Positions 8,784-16,427 of a stretch of DNA of 64,000 bases are shown in pieces (the first letter of the stretch is position 1; every line of letters starts with the position of its first letter). The notes below the pieces were generated by a model. That model was not told the origin of the DNA. It made no database searches and worked only from the letters and a program-made list of their open reading frames with translations. The translations under genes were made by a program, and so were the position numbers. This stretch comes from JAAGZL01 sp050291365 (lineage in GTDB: Bacteria; Pseudomonadota; Gammaproteobacteria; Chromatiales; Chromatiaceae): assembly GCA_050291365.1 (NCBI GenBank), contig JBNKJS010000043.1, forward strand, positions 46,714 through 110,713. Reading direction: 5' to 3'.

Positions 8784-9766
8784 TGCTGCACCCTAATGAA
8801 GCTCTTTATGAATCTGGCAAGGGACTTCCAATCATTCCAAGTTGTGAACACTTTGCCGGCAGCCAAAAGCTTATTGCCAAGGCATTCGAACTGCAGCGCA
8901 AGCTGGGGCCGGTGTTTGATATTACCTGTGATTGTGAAGATGGTGCCCAGACAGGTAAGGAAGAGGCCCATGCCAGGATGGTGGTAGATATGGTCACGGG
9001 GGATGATAATCCACACGGCATGGCCGGGGTGCGTGTCCATGACTATAGCCACAAGGATTGGAAGCAGGATGTGGATATCCTGGTGCCGGCGGCCGGTGAG
9101 AAGCTGGCCTATATTACTATCCCCAAGTGCTCGGCCTATTCCCAGGCCAAGGAGATGATTGAATACATACAGGCCAGCGCCAGTAAGGCCGGGATCAGTC
9201 GCGAGATACCGATCCATGTGCTGATCGAGACCCACGGTGCCCTGAAGGATATCTGGGAGATCGCGACCCTGCCATGGTTGCAGGTGTTAGATTTTGGCCT
9301 GATGGATTTTGTCAGCGGCTATCAAGGGGCGATCCCTGCCTCATGCATGCGAAGTCCCGGACAGTTTGAGCACAAATTGTTACAGCGCGCCAAGACAGAG
9401 GTTACGGCTGCGGCCATCTCCAATAGGGTTATACCGGCCCATAACGTAACCTTAGATCTAAAGAATCCATATCAGACCTACGCGGATGCCAAGCGTGCCA
9501 GGGATGAGTTCGGGTTCATGCGTATGTGGAGCATCTATCCGACCCAGATTCAGAGCATTGTCGACGCTATGAAGCCGGACTTCTCCGAAATAGATGAGGG
9601 GCAGAATATCCTGCTTCAGGCCTATCAGAATGACTGGGGTCCAATCCAGTACGCCGGGGAGCTACATGACCGTGCAACCTACCGTTATTATTGGGAGCTG
9701 GTACAGCGGGCGCATTTCAGTGGGCAGACCCTAAACAAAGATGTAGACGCGGCCTTTTTTCAGTAG
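8783..9766 (+). CDS. mcl: L-malyl-CoA / beta-methylmalyl-CoA lyase (CitE superfamily)
   Basis: 327 residues of the HpcH/HpaI aldolase family. Visible features are CDCEDGAQTGKEEAHARM (metal and Arg region), IPKC, metal-binding Glu in LIETHG near 149, metal-binding Asp in DFGLMDF near 175, and IYPTQIQSI in place of the usual HPxQI. The family condenses glyoxylate with acetyl-CoA or propionyl-CoA, or cleaves the products. Coupling to mch makes propionyl-CoA plus glyoxylate to methylmalyl-CoA the likely reaction. TAGGAG precedes the start, which overlaps the mch stop. It belongs to a different subfamily from the 3849 lyase, so the locus carries two intact CitE-type enzymes and one degenerate domain. 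Confidence 0.87.
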   Translation: MLHPNEALYESGKGLPIIPSCEHFAGSQKLIAKAFELQRKLGPVFDITCDCEDGAQTGKEEAHARMVVDMVTGDDNPHGMAGVRVHDYSHKDWKQDVDILVPAAGEKLAYITIPKCSAYSQAKEMIEYIQASASKAGISREIPIHVLIETHGALKDIWEIATLPWLQVLDFGLMDFVSGYQGAIPASCMRSPGQFEHKLLQRAKTEVTAAAISNRVIPAHNVTLDLKNPYQTYADAKRARDEFGFMRMWSIYPTQIQSIVDAMKPDFSEIDEGQNILLQAYQNDWGPIQYAGELHDRATYRYYWELVQRAHFSGQTLNKDVDAAFFQ

Positions 9767-9778
9767 GATTTTGTCGGT

Positions 9779-10747
9779 ATGGATATGGATGATCAGCCTA
9801 AAAATGGAGATTTGATCCCTGTAGGAATAAGTAGTTGCCTGCTGGGGGAGGAGGTGAGGTTTGATGGTGGGCATAAAAATAGTCCATACATAAATCAAAC
9901 CCTGGGCCTCTACTTCAGGTTTAAACCATTCTGTCCAGAGGTAGATATTGGTCTGGGGATACCCAGAGAGCCGATTCGTCTGGTAGTTGCAGAAGATCAA
10001 ACCAGGTGTGTTGGCACTAAAAGCAGTGAGCTGGATGTTACGGATAAACTAATTGCGAGCGCAGATAGTCAGCAAGATTGGCAGGGTAAAATATTCGGCT
10101 ATATCCTAAAGAAAGATTCACCAAGCTGTGGCATGGAGCGAGTGAAGCAATACCGTAATGGATCGGTTGAACGAACCGGTATTGGCATCTATGCAAATCG
10201 AATAATGCAGAATTTTCCCAATCTTCCGGTAGAAGAGGAGGGACGTCTGGGCGATCCGATATTGAGGGAAAACTTTATTCAGAGAGTCTTTATCTATCAC
10301 CGTTGGGGCCAACTTATCGGGTCTGGTTTGAATTGGGAATCACTAACCAGGTTCCATGGGCGACATAAACTGATATTGATGAGCCATAATCAGGATATGG
10401 CTCGTGAGTTGGGGCGGGAGTTGTCAGGTTCATACACAGAAGATATACATGAGTATGCGGAAGAGTATCTGACCAGGTTGATGGGCATACTTAAGATAAA
10501 AGCCACCCGGGGTAACCATGTCAATGTATTGCAGCACATCCAGGGTTATCTAAAAAAACATCTGGACAAAGAGGATAAGAGAGAGCTAACCGAATCTATA
10601 GAGCAGTATCGCCTCGGTTATCTACCACTAATAGTCCCTATAACCCTACTGCGGCACCATTTCTTAAAGTATCCTGATGACTATATTGAACAGTCATACT
10701 ATATGCATCCACACCCCCAAGAGTTAATGCTGTTAAACAGCTTGTAG
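9779..10747 (+). CDS. DUF523-DUF1722 protein (TudS/YbgA-like)
   Basis: 322 residues. The N-terminal ~150 residues are DUF523 with the three conserved Cys in SSCLLGEEVRFDG, PFCPEVDIGLGIPREP and KKDSPSCGM. In the DUF523 enzyme TudS (thiouracil desulfidase) the equivalent residues hold a [4Fe-4S] cluster. The C-terminal ~160 residues are DUF1722 (YbgA-like; FHGRHKLILMSHNQ and YRLGYLPLIVPITLL). A sulfur-removing or thio-nucleobase salvage activity is therefore possible, but no DUF1722 function is known to me. It follows mcl by 12 nt with only a weak ribosome binding site, so cotranscription is likely though a functional link is not obvious. Confidence 0.85.
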   Translation: MDMDDQPKNGDLIPVGISSCLLGEEVRFDGGHKNSPYINQTLGLYFRFKPFCPEVDIGLGIPREPIRLVVAEDQTRCVGTKSSELDVTDKLIASADSQQDWQGKIFGYILKKDSPSCGMERVKQYRNGSVERTGIGIYANRIMQNFPNLPVEEEGRLGDPILRENFIQRVFIYHRWGQLIGSGLNWESLTRFHGRHKLILMSHNQDMARELGRELSGSYTEDIHEYAEEYLTRLMGILKIKATRGNHVNVLQHIQGYLKKHLDKEDKRELTESIEQYRLGYLPLIVPITLLRHHFLKYPDDYIEQSYYMHPHPQELMLLNSL

Positions 10748-10858
10748 CCTTAGATATAGATCAAATATAGGGCTGCTTCCTGTTAAATCTGATGGTCAAT
10801 CGTTTGCCTGTATCTAATCAGGCTGAAATCCATGCAAAGACTATATATGTATAGAGTG

Positions 10859-11008
10859 TTATTCCTTTCCCAGTCCAAATAACCTGAACCAGAAAATCCC
10901 TTCAAACACTATACCCAGTATAACTAGGCCAGTGGCGGCTATATTTAATCCAATGAAGTAGAACAAGAGTGCGACAAGGAGGATAAGGAGAGTAAGTATG
11001 TGTTTCAT
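10859..11008 (-). CDS. Small membrane protein, 49 residues
   Basis: A short frame encodes a 49-residue protein starting MKHILTLLILLVALLFYF, with two hydrophobic segments (about 3-18 and 22-40) separated by GLNIAAT and ending FRLFGLGKE. The composition is that of a real small inner-membrane protein. A GAT-rich upstream stretch gives no strong ribosome binding site. It resembles small two-helix proteins annotated as hypothetical in many gammaproteobacteria. Function unknown. Confidence 0.5.
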   Translation of the reverse strand: MKHILTLLILLVALLFYFIGLNIAATGLVILGIVFEGIFWFRLFGLGKE

Positions 11009-11084
11009 AATAGTTATATCAAATATCTAAACCCAGGATAATAAGTCCGCAACTGATTATAATCGCGGCAGAAAGGCGGCTCTG

Positions 11085-11354
11085 CTACTGCTCACGTTCT
11101 TTAAGCATACCAATTGGCAGCTGAGTAGCCAATACTATTCCAAAAATGGTGAAGGCAGCTATATAGGATACCGGTAGCACCTGCATTGCCCAAACTACCA
11201 GAGCATAGGCAGTACCGATAAATTGCAAGCAATTTAATATGTTAACCGCTTGAGACGAGTCAGTGGAGATATTGCTCAAGTTTACTTTTGGAATTGGTTT
11301 ACTGTTTTGGGTTGAACTAGGTATTATATCCACCTGACCAGAATAAAATATCAA
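11085..11354 (-). CDS. Hypothetical small membrane protein
   Basis: 89 residues with a polar N-terminal ~35 residues and two hydrophobic stretches (CLQFIGTAYALVVWAMQVL and VSYIAAFTIFGIVLATQL). It ends in a charged KEREQ tail, a plausible small inner-membrane protein. The start overlaps by one base the start of the divergent 104-residue ORF, so at most one start is likely correct. No family recognised; it may form a minus-strand pair with the 49-residue protein downstream. Confidence 0.4.
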   Translation of the reverse strand: MIFYSGQVDIIPSSTQNSKPIPKVNLSNISTDSSQAVNILNCLQFIGTAYALVVWAMQVLPVSYIAAFTIFGIVLATQLPIGMLKEREQ

Positions 11355-11668
11355 TGGAACGGATGTATATTGGGGATATGCAAATGGAAAAAACTAGCAA
11401 AATGCCCATCTGGGTCTATCTCGCTTTTTCAACTATTAATACAAGAAACGGTGCATTGTGGTTAATCAGTGCTTGCGTGCTTTTTTCCCTATATTGCATA
11501 CCTTGGCCACTGTTGATTACTGATTCTGACTGGATTATGTCTATATTCCTTATCGATGACTGGAGCTGGTTTGCTATGATGGTGCCTGTGGTTGCCTGGT
11601 ACGTTTTAGCGTTTAAGTGGGTTGAGAAAAACGGCTCCTGGGAGTTTGTGGATGAAAATAAAAGCTAA
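11354..11668 (+). CDS. Hypothetical small membrane protein
   Basis: Up to 104 residues; internal ATGs at 11378 and 11384 follow a GGGG stretch and would give 94-96 residues, leaving room for the divergent gene. Two hydrophobic, Trp-rich segments (LWLISACVLFSLYCIPWPLLI and WFAMMVPVVAWYVLAFKWV) with a charged end suggest an inner-membrane protein. No family is recognised and no operon partner is seen. Confidence 0.5.
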   Translation: MERMYIGDMQMEKTSKMPIWVYLAFSTINTRNGALWLISACVLFSLYCIPWPLLITDSDWIMSIFLIDDWSWFAMMVPVVAWYVLAFKWVEKNGSWEFVDENKS

Positions 11669-12299
11669 CTTCAGAATAAATTGAGAATAAATAATAAATT
11701 GAATAATAAATTGGACACCCACTCTAAAGGCGAGCTGTTTCTTAGCATTATTAGGATTGACAAGTTTGAGAGCGTAGTGCGAAAAACTAGCTGGCATTAC
11801 GTTAAAAATCATTGGGATGAGTATTAACTAAAGGATGGAATACTAAAATAAACAAGACTGCATAATAACCTTGCATATTACCCAGAAATAATGTAGAAAG
11901 GATGTTGTTTCTGGATCAGAACAACCCAAATGGACAACTTTCAGGATGAAAGCGAAGGAACCTGACAATTCAATCAAGCTATCTCTAATTTCCTTCTGCG
12001 TTAACAGAATAGTGTGTAACGCGCATTGCGCTAATGGATTGGCGAACAACATTAGAAAACTAACTTTCGGCGTCAAATGATGCTGATACCGTATATTCAA
12101 TATTAGTATCTGGCTAACTGGTTTAATAGATATATTGAATATACATACAGGGAGGTTGAATCTTAGTAATTTCCTCCCTCTTTGTTGTGTGACCGCGGGT
12201 AAATAACACGTTAGCTAACGGCGGACTTCGTATGTACAACCCTACTATAGACGCCAATTCGACTAACTATCAATTATGGGATGAGAGAGGAAAAGGACA
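11669..12299. other. Intergenic region with a partial repeat copy
   Basis: About 630 bp without a supported gene. It holds a degenerate copy of the R1 inverted-repeat element at 11706-11772. The open frame on the minus strand at 11843-12100 lacks a ribosome binding site and protein-like composition. The stretch before 12300 has AGAGGAAAAGGA as ribosome binding site for the PEP-CTERM gene. Nothing else recognised. Confidence 0.5.
11706..11772. repeat. R1 inverted-repeat element, degenerate copy C
   Basis: Starts AAATTGGACACCCACTCTAA and continues through GCTGTTTCTTAGCATTATTAGGATTGACAAG, like the full copies at 12947 and 14691. The right end (TTTGAGAGCG) has decayed, losing the complementary TTAGAGTGGGTGT arm. 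Confidence 0.75.
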
Positions 12300-12851
12300 A
12301 TGAAAACAATATGTAAGCATGGTTTGTTTATTGCGGCGGCAGTAGTTATGCTTTTTTCTGGAGCAACAAATGCGGCTACTATCTATGTGCCTAGTTATGG
12401 AAGCACTGGGATGCAAATCTTCAACTATACGTTTACCAGCGATTTTTCCGGTGATGTTACTATAGGTGTCAGTGATCAGGGTGATGATGGTGTGTCTTCC
12501 TACCTCACATCACCAACTTACCCTTTTTCACTGGATACAGATGGAGCGTCAGCGCAGGATACCAGCGCTTATTTCAATACTCTTGGAGAATCTGGTACTG
12601 ATGGAGAGCTGTATATCTTCGCTTTAACTGCCTCCGCAGGGGACGTGTTGACCTTTGAGTGGGAATTTCATACCGATGATTATGTTCCGTACAATGATTT
12701 TGCTTTTATTGACATCGAAGGCGTGCACTATGAAGTCTTAGCGCAGATTTCATCTGTACCTGTACCAGCTGCTGTTTGGTTGTTTGGTTCGGGTTTGCTT
12801 GCTCTTATTGGCATTAGAAGGAAATCACAAGCAGCTCTTCAGTCTGCATAA
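12300..12851 (+). CDS. PEP-CTERM sorting domain protein
   Basis: 183 residues. A signal peptide (MKTICKHGLFIAAAVVMLF, cleavage after NAA) leads a Gly/Asp/Ser/Thr-rich beta-type secreted domain. The C-terminus is a clear PEP-CTERM tripartite signal: VPVPAAVWLFGSGLLALIG followed by RRK. Such proteins are cleaved and anchored by an exosortase (EpsH/XrtA family) and are usually linked to exopolysaccharide or floc formation. No exosortase is in the window, so it must be encoded elsewhere. A 16-bp perfect hairpin follows at 12881. A second PEP-CTERM protein lies 2.4 kb downstream. Confidence 0.9.
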   Translation: MKTICKHGLFIAAAVVMLFSGATNAATIYVPSYGSTGMQIFNYTFTSDFSGDVTIGVSDQGDDGVSSYLTSPTYPFSLDTDGASAQDTSAYFNTLGESGTDGELYIFALTASAGDVLTFEWEFHTDDYVPYNDFAFIDIEGVHYEVLAQISSVPVPAAVWLFGSGLLALIGIRRKSQAALQSA

Positions 12852-12880
12852 TATCTATATCTCTTCTATGAGAGGATTGG

Positions 12881-12915
12881 ATAATTGGGGACAGACATAG
12901 TCTGTCCCCAATTAT
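12881..12915. terminator. Perfect 16-bp hairpin after PEP-CTERM gene
   Basis: The arms 12881-12896 (ATAATTGGGGACAGAC) and 12900-12915 are exactly complementary with a 3-nt ATA loop. It could terminate the PEP-CTERM transcript, though no U run follows. The AATTGGGGACAGA arm also resembles REP-type palindromes, so it may be a mobile repeat instead. Confidence 0.6.
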
Positions 12916-12946
12916 TATGTTATTAGATGGAGTGGTGGTGGAGTAG

Positions 12947-13032
12947 CCATAAATTGGACGCCCACCCTCTAAATGCTTGCTGTTTCTCAAAACCATTAGG
13001 ATTGACAAGCTTAGAGTGGGTGTTCTAATTGG
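12947..13032. repeat. R1 inverted-repeat element, copy A
   Basis: An 86-bp unit, CCATAAATTGGACGCCCACC at the left and TTAGAGTGGGTGTTCTAATT at the right. The ends are imperfect inverted repeats (ACGCCCACCCTCTAA against AACACCCACTCTAA). It is ~95% identical to copy B at 14691 in the same orientation. Small, non-coding and inverted-repeat ended, it looks like a MITE. Confidence 0.8.
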
Positions 13033-13097
13033 CTCACCCTATAAAATCAAGAGTAGATAAGGAGTGAGAGCCCTTTAACTATAGATAGTCAACCTCT

Positions 13098-14207
13098 TCA
13101 TGAGATGTGATTAAGGACATTAACTGAGAGCTTATCACTGAGTCTGTCAACAGTGATAAGTTCTGTTTTGCTAGTATTCATTCTGTAATAGCAGTAAGGA
13201 TCATTGTGGAAATCACTGGTAGAACAGTACGAACTTGCAGAGCAACCGCCCTTGCACTCAACACCGTGCAGACAGTTCTTACAGTCAGATCCCAATTTCT
13301 CTTGTGAGAAATTCCTCGTGTACCTGAAGGAGTTATTATTAAACCAAATATCCCACAAGTCGTTCTTTTTGAGATCTCCTTCGATTAAATCATCCGGCAT
13401 GGAGAGACAACCTTTGATCTTTCCGTTACTGGTTATTCCGCATGTTCGCATACCTGCAGCACATCCACGCCATGGGGTTTTATCAGGTTCCTCCACTACG
13501 TACTGAAGCCCATCACTGCATATAACATAGAGATCATCTTTGGCAATCTGCGCCCTCTGAACGCGGATAAAATCCCCAAGCTCTCCTATCTCTTTGGGAT
13601 TGAGAAGCAATTTTTTGTTTTCGCTGATGCGTCCGTTCGGAATAGTAGCTTGGAGTCGCCAGAATTTGACACCGACGCGTAACATCAAGTCACGCATAGC
13701 TGGTAGTTCTGGGAGACTGAGTGCGTTTACCGTGGTTATTACGTTTAGTGGCAGTCCTGCTTGGTGAATTAGATCGATACTGCGTAAAACTGATTCAAAT
13801 GCTCCATCGCAGTCCCTCACATAGTCGTGGGTCTCCTTTAGTCCATCAAGGCTGATACCAACTGCCTTAATTCCGATATCTTTCATTTGTGCGACTTGTT
13901 TCTTACTGAGGCGCCACCCATTTGTCAGAATGCTTGCATCAATACCTAATTCGATAACCCTCGAGACAATTATTGGCCAATCCTTACGCAACAGTGGTTC
14001 ACCACCGGTAAAGTCTACTTCGCGAACCAAAAGGGCGGGGAACTGATCACATATCTTGAGCGCTTCTTCTGTGGTCAGCTCTCCGCTCCGCGGTAAACCA
14101 GCCGAGGATCCGCAATGACGGCATCGCAGATTGCAATTAACGGTCAGCTCCCAGCCTACAATAAACGGAAACCCTTCGAAGATTTCCTCGGCCTCGGATG
14201 AACTCAT
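13098..14207 (-). CDS. Radical SAM/SPASM domain protein
   Basis: 369 residues. The radical SAM cluster motif CNLRCRHC is at residues 25-32, followed by the SAM-binding FTGGEPLL and TNGWRLS strands and VGISLDG. The C-terminal SPASM region is Cys-rich (RGCAAGMRTCG, KIKGCLSMP, CKNCLHGVECKGGC, CYY) and should bind auxiliary FeS clusters. SPASM enzymes mostly modify peptides or act as sulfatase-maturating or haem-d1/PQQ type maturases. It follows a 102-residue protein by 3 nt, which makes a maturase/partner or peptide-substrate pair plausible. The pair lies between direct R1 repeats, suggesting cassette acquisition. Substrate unknown. Confidence 0.88.
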   Translation of the reverse strand: MSSSEAEEIFEGFPFIVGWELTVNCNLRCRHCGSSAGLPRSGELTTEEALKICDQFPALLVREVDFTGGEPLLRKDWPIIVSRVIELGIDASILTNGWRLSKKQVAQMKDIGIKAVGISLDGLKETHDYVRDCDGAFESVLRSIDLIHQAGLPLNVITTVNALSLPELPAMRDLMLRVGVKFWRLQATIPNGRISENKKLLLNPKEIGELGDFIRVQRAQIAKDDLYVICSDGLQYVVEEPDKTPWRGCAAGMRTCGITSNGKIKGCLSMPDDLIEGDLKKNDLWDIWFNNNSFRYTRNFSQEKLGSDCKNCLHGVECKGGCSASSYCSTSDFHNDPYCYYRMNTSKTELITVDRLSDKLSVNVLNHIS

Positions 14208-14210
14208 TAA

Positions 14211-14519
14211 CTAACCCCGTTTGCCGGACATTTCACGGAATTGGCGTTGAAAGGCTATGTAATCTCCTGAGCGCAGAGTGAGTTCTCCCTCAGATACATA
14301 CATGTCAGCGACATTCATTACGGCGTCGAGTATAGCCGTATCTGGTTGTGTACCAGATAGGTATGATTCTACTTGGGTCTTAACAAATGTCTCGAACTTG
14401 GGATTCTTTTCAATTTCGATAAAGTCGTCTAGGTCTCTTGCTTTGATGTGCCAGAGGGGGACGACAAGGTACTTGATTCTATCGTCATCAAACTTGTACT
14501 TTGATACATCGACTTTCAT
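14211..14519 (-). CDS. Small protein paired with radical SAM enzyme
   Basis: 102 residues from ATG 14519, which has a strong AAGGAGG ribosome binding site 8 nt upstream; the longer frame to 14603 lacks one. The protein is soluble and charged (MKVDVSKYKFDDDRIKYLVV start, EMSGKRG end), without signal peptide, Cys or obvious repeated core. The stop is 3 nt before the radical SAM start, so the two are coupled. It might be the substrate peptide or a recognition partner of the SPASM enzyme, but no RiPP core or known leader is visible. I do not recognise the family. Confidence 0.7.
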   Translation of the reverse strand: MKVDVSKYKFDDDRIKYLVVPLWHIKARDLDDFIEIEKNPKFETFVKTQVESYLSGTQPDTAILDAVMNVADMYVSEGELTLRSGDYIAFQRQFREMSGKRG

Positions 14520-14690
14520 TGGATAGTCCTCCTTAACTTGATAATCGAATGCTCGAGTGCTTACATGCATACTCAGCACGTGCAGAGCGTTCCATGTACC
14601 CACGAGCCGATTTCGATACTATCCCTTGCTATAGCAAAAATCAACATCCAGATTATGGCAGGAGATGGGTGGCTGAAGGCCCTGCTGCGA

Positions 14691-14774
14691 CCATAAATTG
14701 GACGCCCACCCTAAATGCGTGCTGTTTCTCAAAACCGTTAGGATTGACAAGCTTAGAGTGGGTGTTCTAATTGG
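14691..14774. repeat. R1 inverted-repeat element, copy B
   Basis: An 84-bp unit in the same orientation as copy A, from CCATAAATTGGACGCCCACC to TTAGAGTGGGTGTTCTAATT. It differs by a 2-bp deletion and two or three substitutions. Together with copy A it brackets the radical SAM pair. Confidence 0.8.
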
Positions 14775-14825
14775 CCCTTTCAAAAAATATGTATGCTTAT
14801 TAACTAGCAGATCTGATTGGGTAAA

Positions 14826-14886
14826 TAGTGGTACCGGGGGTGCGGTATGCACCTTACTAGCAAATGTAATTATTCCGTTTTCATCT
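14826..14886. repeat. R2 repeat, copy 1 (GGTACCGGGGGTGCGGTA family)
   Basis: AGTGGTACCGGGGGTGCGGT followed by ATGCACCTTACTAGCAAATG and a TTCCGTTTTCATC end. The core GGTGCGGTATGCACC can form a hairpin. Relatives are at 16141-16212 and 23575-23645. The first ~12 bases match the 3' end of tRNA-Leu at 51128. Confidence 0.75.
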
Positions 14887-15284
14887 AAACGTGAATTGGA
14901 AAATAGACCTTAATGCAATGGATTACATGTTTTACATTTGATGTTCAACTTAGCCTTAGTTTTCTGACTGTTCTTTCTTAGTTACATAGGATAAATCGTG
15001 GTCTGACCACCATTATTCTCGACCTGTCAATATGCCCAAGTAATACAAGGTTTTGCTAGATAAGCCTTGCACTTGACGTATCCAAGTGTCACTATACCGC
15101 GCGACTTATTGAAGCAGGTAGTCCTTTCCCGGCAGGTATCCAATAGAGTGTGTCTTTGAAGTTTCAGTAAGTCTTTGAAGAAATAGCAGAAAACCCAAAA
15201 ATAATAGATAGATAAACTGGTCAGATCCTTGGCCAGTGTTTTATTTCGTATTTGAAATACGAGTCGGAAGTGGAATTAAGAAGA

Positions 15285-16031
15285 ATGAAAAAAGTACAGA
15301 AACAAAAATCTCTCACTGCTGCCGCATGCTTATTGTTGACCGCTTCAATAAATGCAGCTCCGGTACAGAGTATTTCTGTCTCCGGGGAGATCGTCGCAGA
15401 TAATTCCTTCGGAACGCTGGTGCATCACGTTGGAAGGAACTTCAACTATGAGGCCACGTATGAACTGGACATTGCCAAGGCAGTAAATAGCTGGGTGAAC
15501 GGTGGAGGATGGACTGTTTATGAGATTAATGATTCCGGAGTTACCTACCACAACACCGCGTGTATTTTTGACGGCGCAAATGTAGCCGGTGGTGATTGCT
15601 ATAGTTCCAATATTGTTGCTTTTGAATTTAACGACAACTTGGTGGAGAACTGGTCATCGGAACCGGAGCTGGGATTCCTGAATCTGGGCGTAGCCGATGG
15701 CACGCCGTTGGATGCAATTGTCCTGGGTTTTTTCGACCCACTGATCAGCGATGACACTGAAGTTTGGGTGACCTTGCTGTTCCAAGGAGATCTTTTCGAT
15801 GGGTACGATGCGAGCGGCCTGCCTCAATCAATCAGCCTGGACAAGTATGTTGGTGGTGGCGGCGAATTTGCGCGCTGGGATGGTGCTTTAGACGATTGGG
15901 GTGGTTGGGCACAGTTCAGGGTGGATACGGTAAACGTTAGTGCCGTGCCGGTTCCTGCTGCGGTATGGTTGCTTGGTTCCGGCTTGTTTGGTTTGCTGGC
16001 AGTCGCTAGACGCAAGAATACCGGTAAGTAA
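15285..16031 (+). CDS. PEP-CTERM sorting domain protein
   Basis: 248 residues from ATG 15285 (AAGAAG upstream); the longer frame from 15252 adds a charged stretch before the signal peptide and is less likely. The signal peptide runs MKKVQKQKSLTAAACLLLTA with cleavage after NAA. The body is a beta-rich secreted domain with many Asp/Gly/Trp. The C-terminus is VPVPAAVWLLGSGLFGLLA followed by RRK, the exosortase recognition signal. It differs in its body from the 12300 protein, so they are not recent duplicates. A role in the extracellular matrix is inferred from the sorting signal only. Confidence 0.88.
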   Translation: MKKVQKQKSLTAAACLLLTASINAAPVQSISVSGEIVADNSFGTLVHHVGRNFNYEATYELDIAKAVNSWVNGGGWTVYEINDSGVTYHNTACIFDGANVAGGDCYSSNIVAFEFNDNLVENWSSEPELGFLNLGVADGTPLDAIVLGFFDPLISDDTEVWVTLLFQGDLFDGYDASGLPQSISLDKYVGGGGEFARWDGALDDWGGWAQFRVDTVNVSAVPVPAAVWLLGSGLFGLLAVARRKNTGK

Positions 16032-16427
16032 TTTTACTGCTGGTTTTATGTTTTGTTGTGTTGGTACCGACTAAGGTTGATTTAGCATAATCAGTAGAGT
16101 ATGCAACTTATTGTTTAAAAGGAATTTTGCCTGACAAGGAAGCTAGGCCTAAGTGGTACCGGGGGTGCGGTACGATACTTACTAGCAAGTATCATAATTC
16201 CATTTTCATCTATAGGCTCAAGAAGATAGGTCAAGGCAAGGGGGTTGTTTGCACTCGTTTACCTCAATCGTAATATGAGACAGCTTATTAAACTCATTTC
16301 AATGATCTGCTGATTTTGAAAAAACAGGGGCAGAGAGCAATACTCTCCAATATTAGAAAAAAACGCTCTCTTGTCATTTCTTTATGTTCAAGTACATTGG
16401 CCGCTTGGTTGGTTAAGGGATGATTAT
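16032..16427. other. Intergenic region with an R2 repeat copy
   Basis: About 400 bp between the PEP-CTERM gene and the convergent fbpC. It contains R2 copy 2 at 16141-16212. I see no gene and no strong terminator. Confidence 0.5.
16141..16212. repeat. R2 repeat, copy 2
   Basis: Begins AGCTAGGCCTAAGTGGTACC then GGGGGTGCGGTACG, and here forms the hairpin GATACTT-ACTAGC-AAGTATC. The first 25 bases are identical to the sequence that spans the 3' end of tRNA-Leu and its downstream flank at 51116-51140. Confidence 0.8.

Larger units (their letters stand above)
14520..15284. other. Intergenic region with two repeat copies
   Basis: About 765 bp with no supported gene. It carries R1 copy B at 14691-14774 and R2 copy 1 at 14826-14886. 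The promoter of the small-protein/radical SAM pair must lie in the first ~170 bp, reading left. The stretch 14890-15230 shows nothing I recognise. Confidence 0.5.

Noticed and set aside
11843..12100. Minus-strand open frame of 85 codons in the accessory region
   Set aside because: No ribosome binding site, composition not protein-like.
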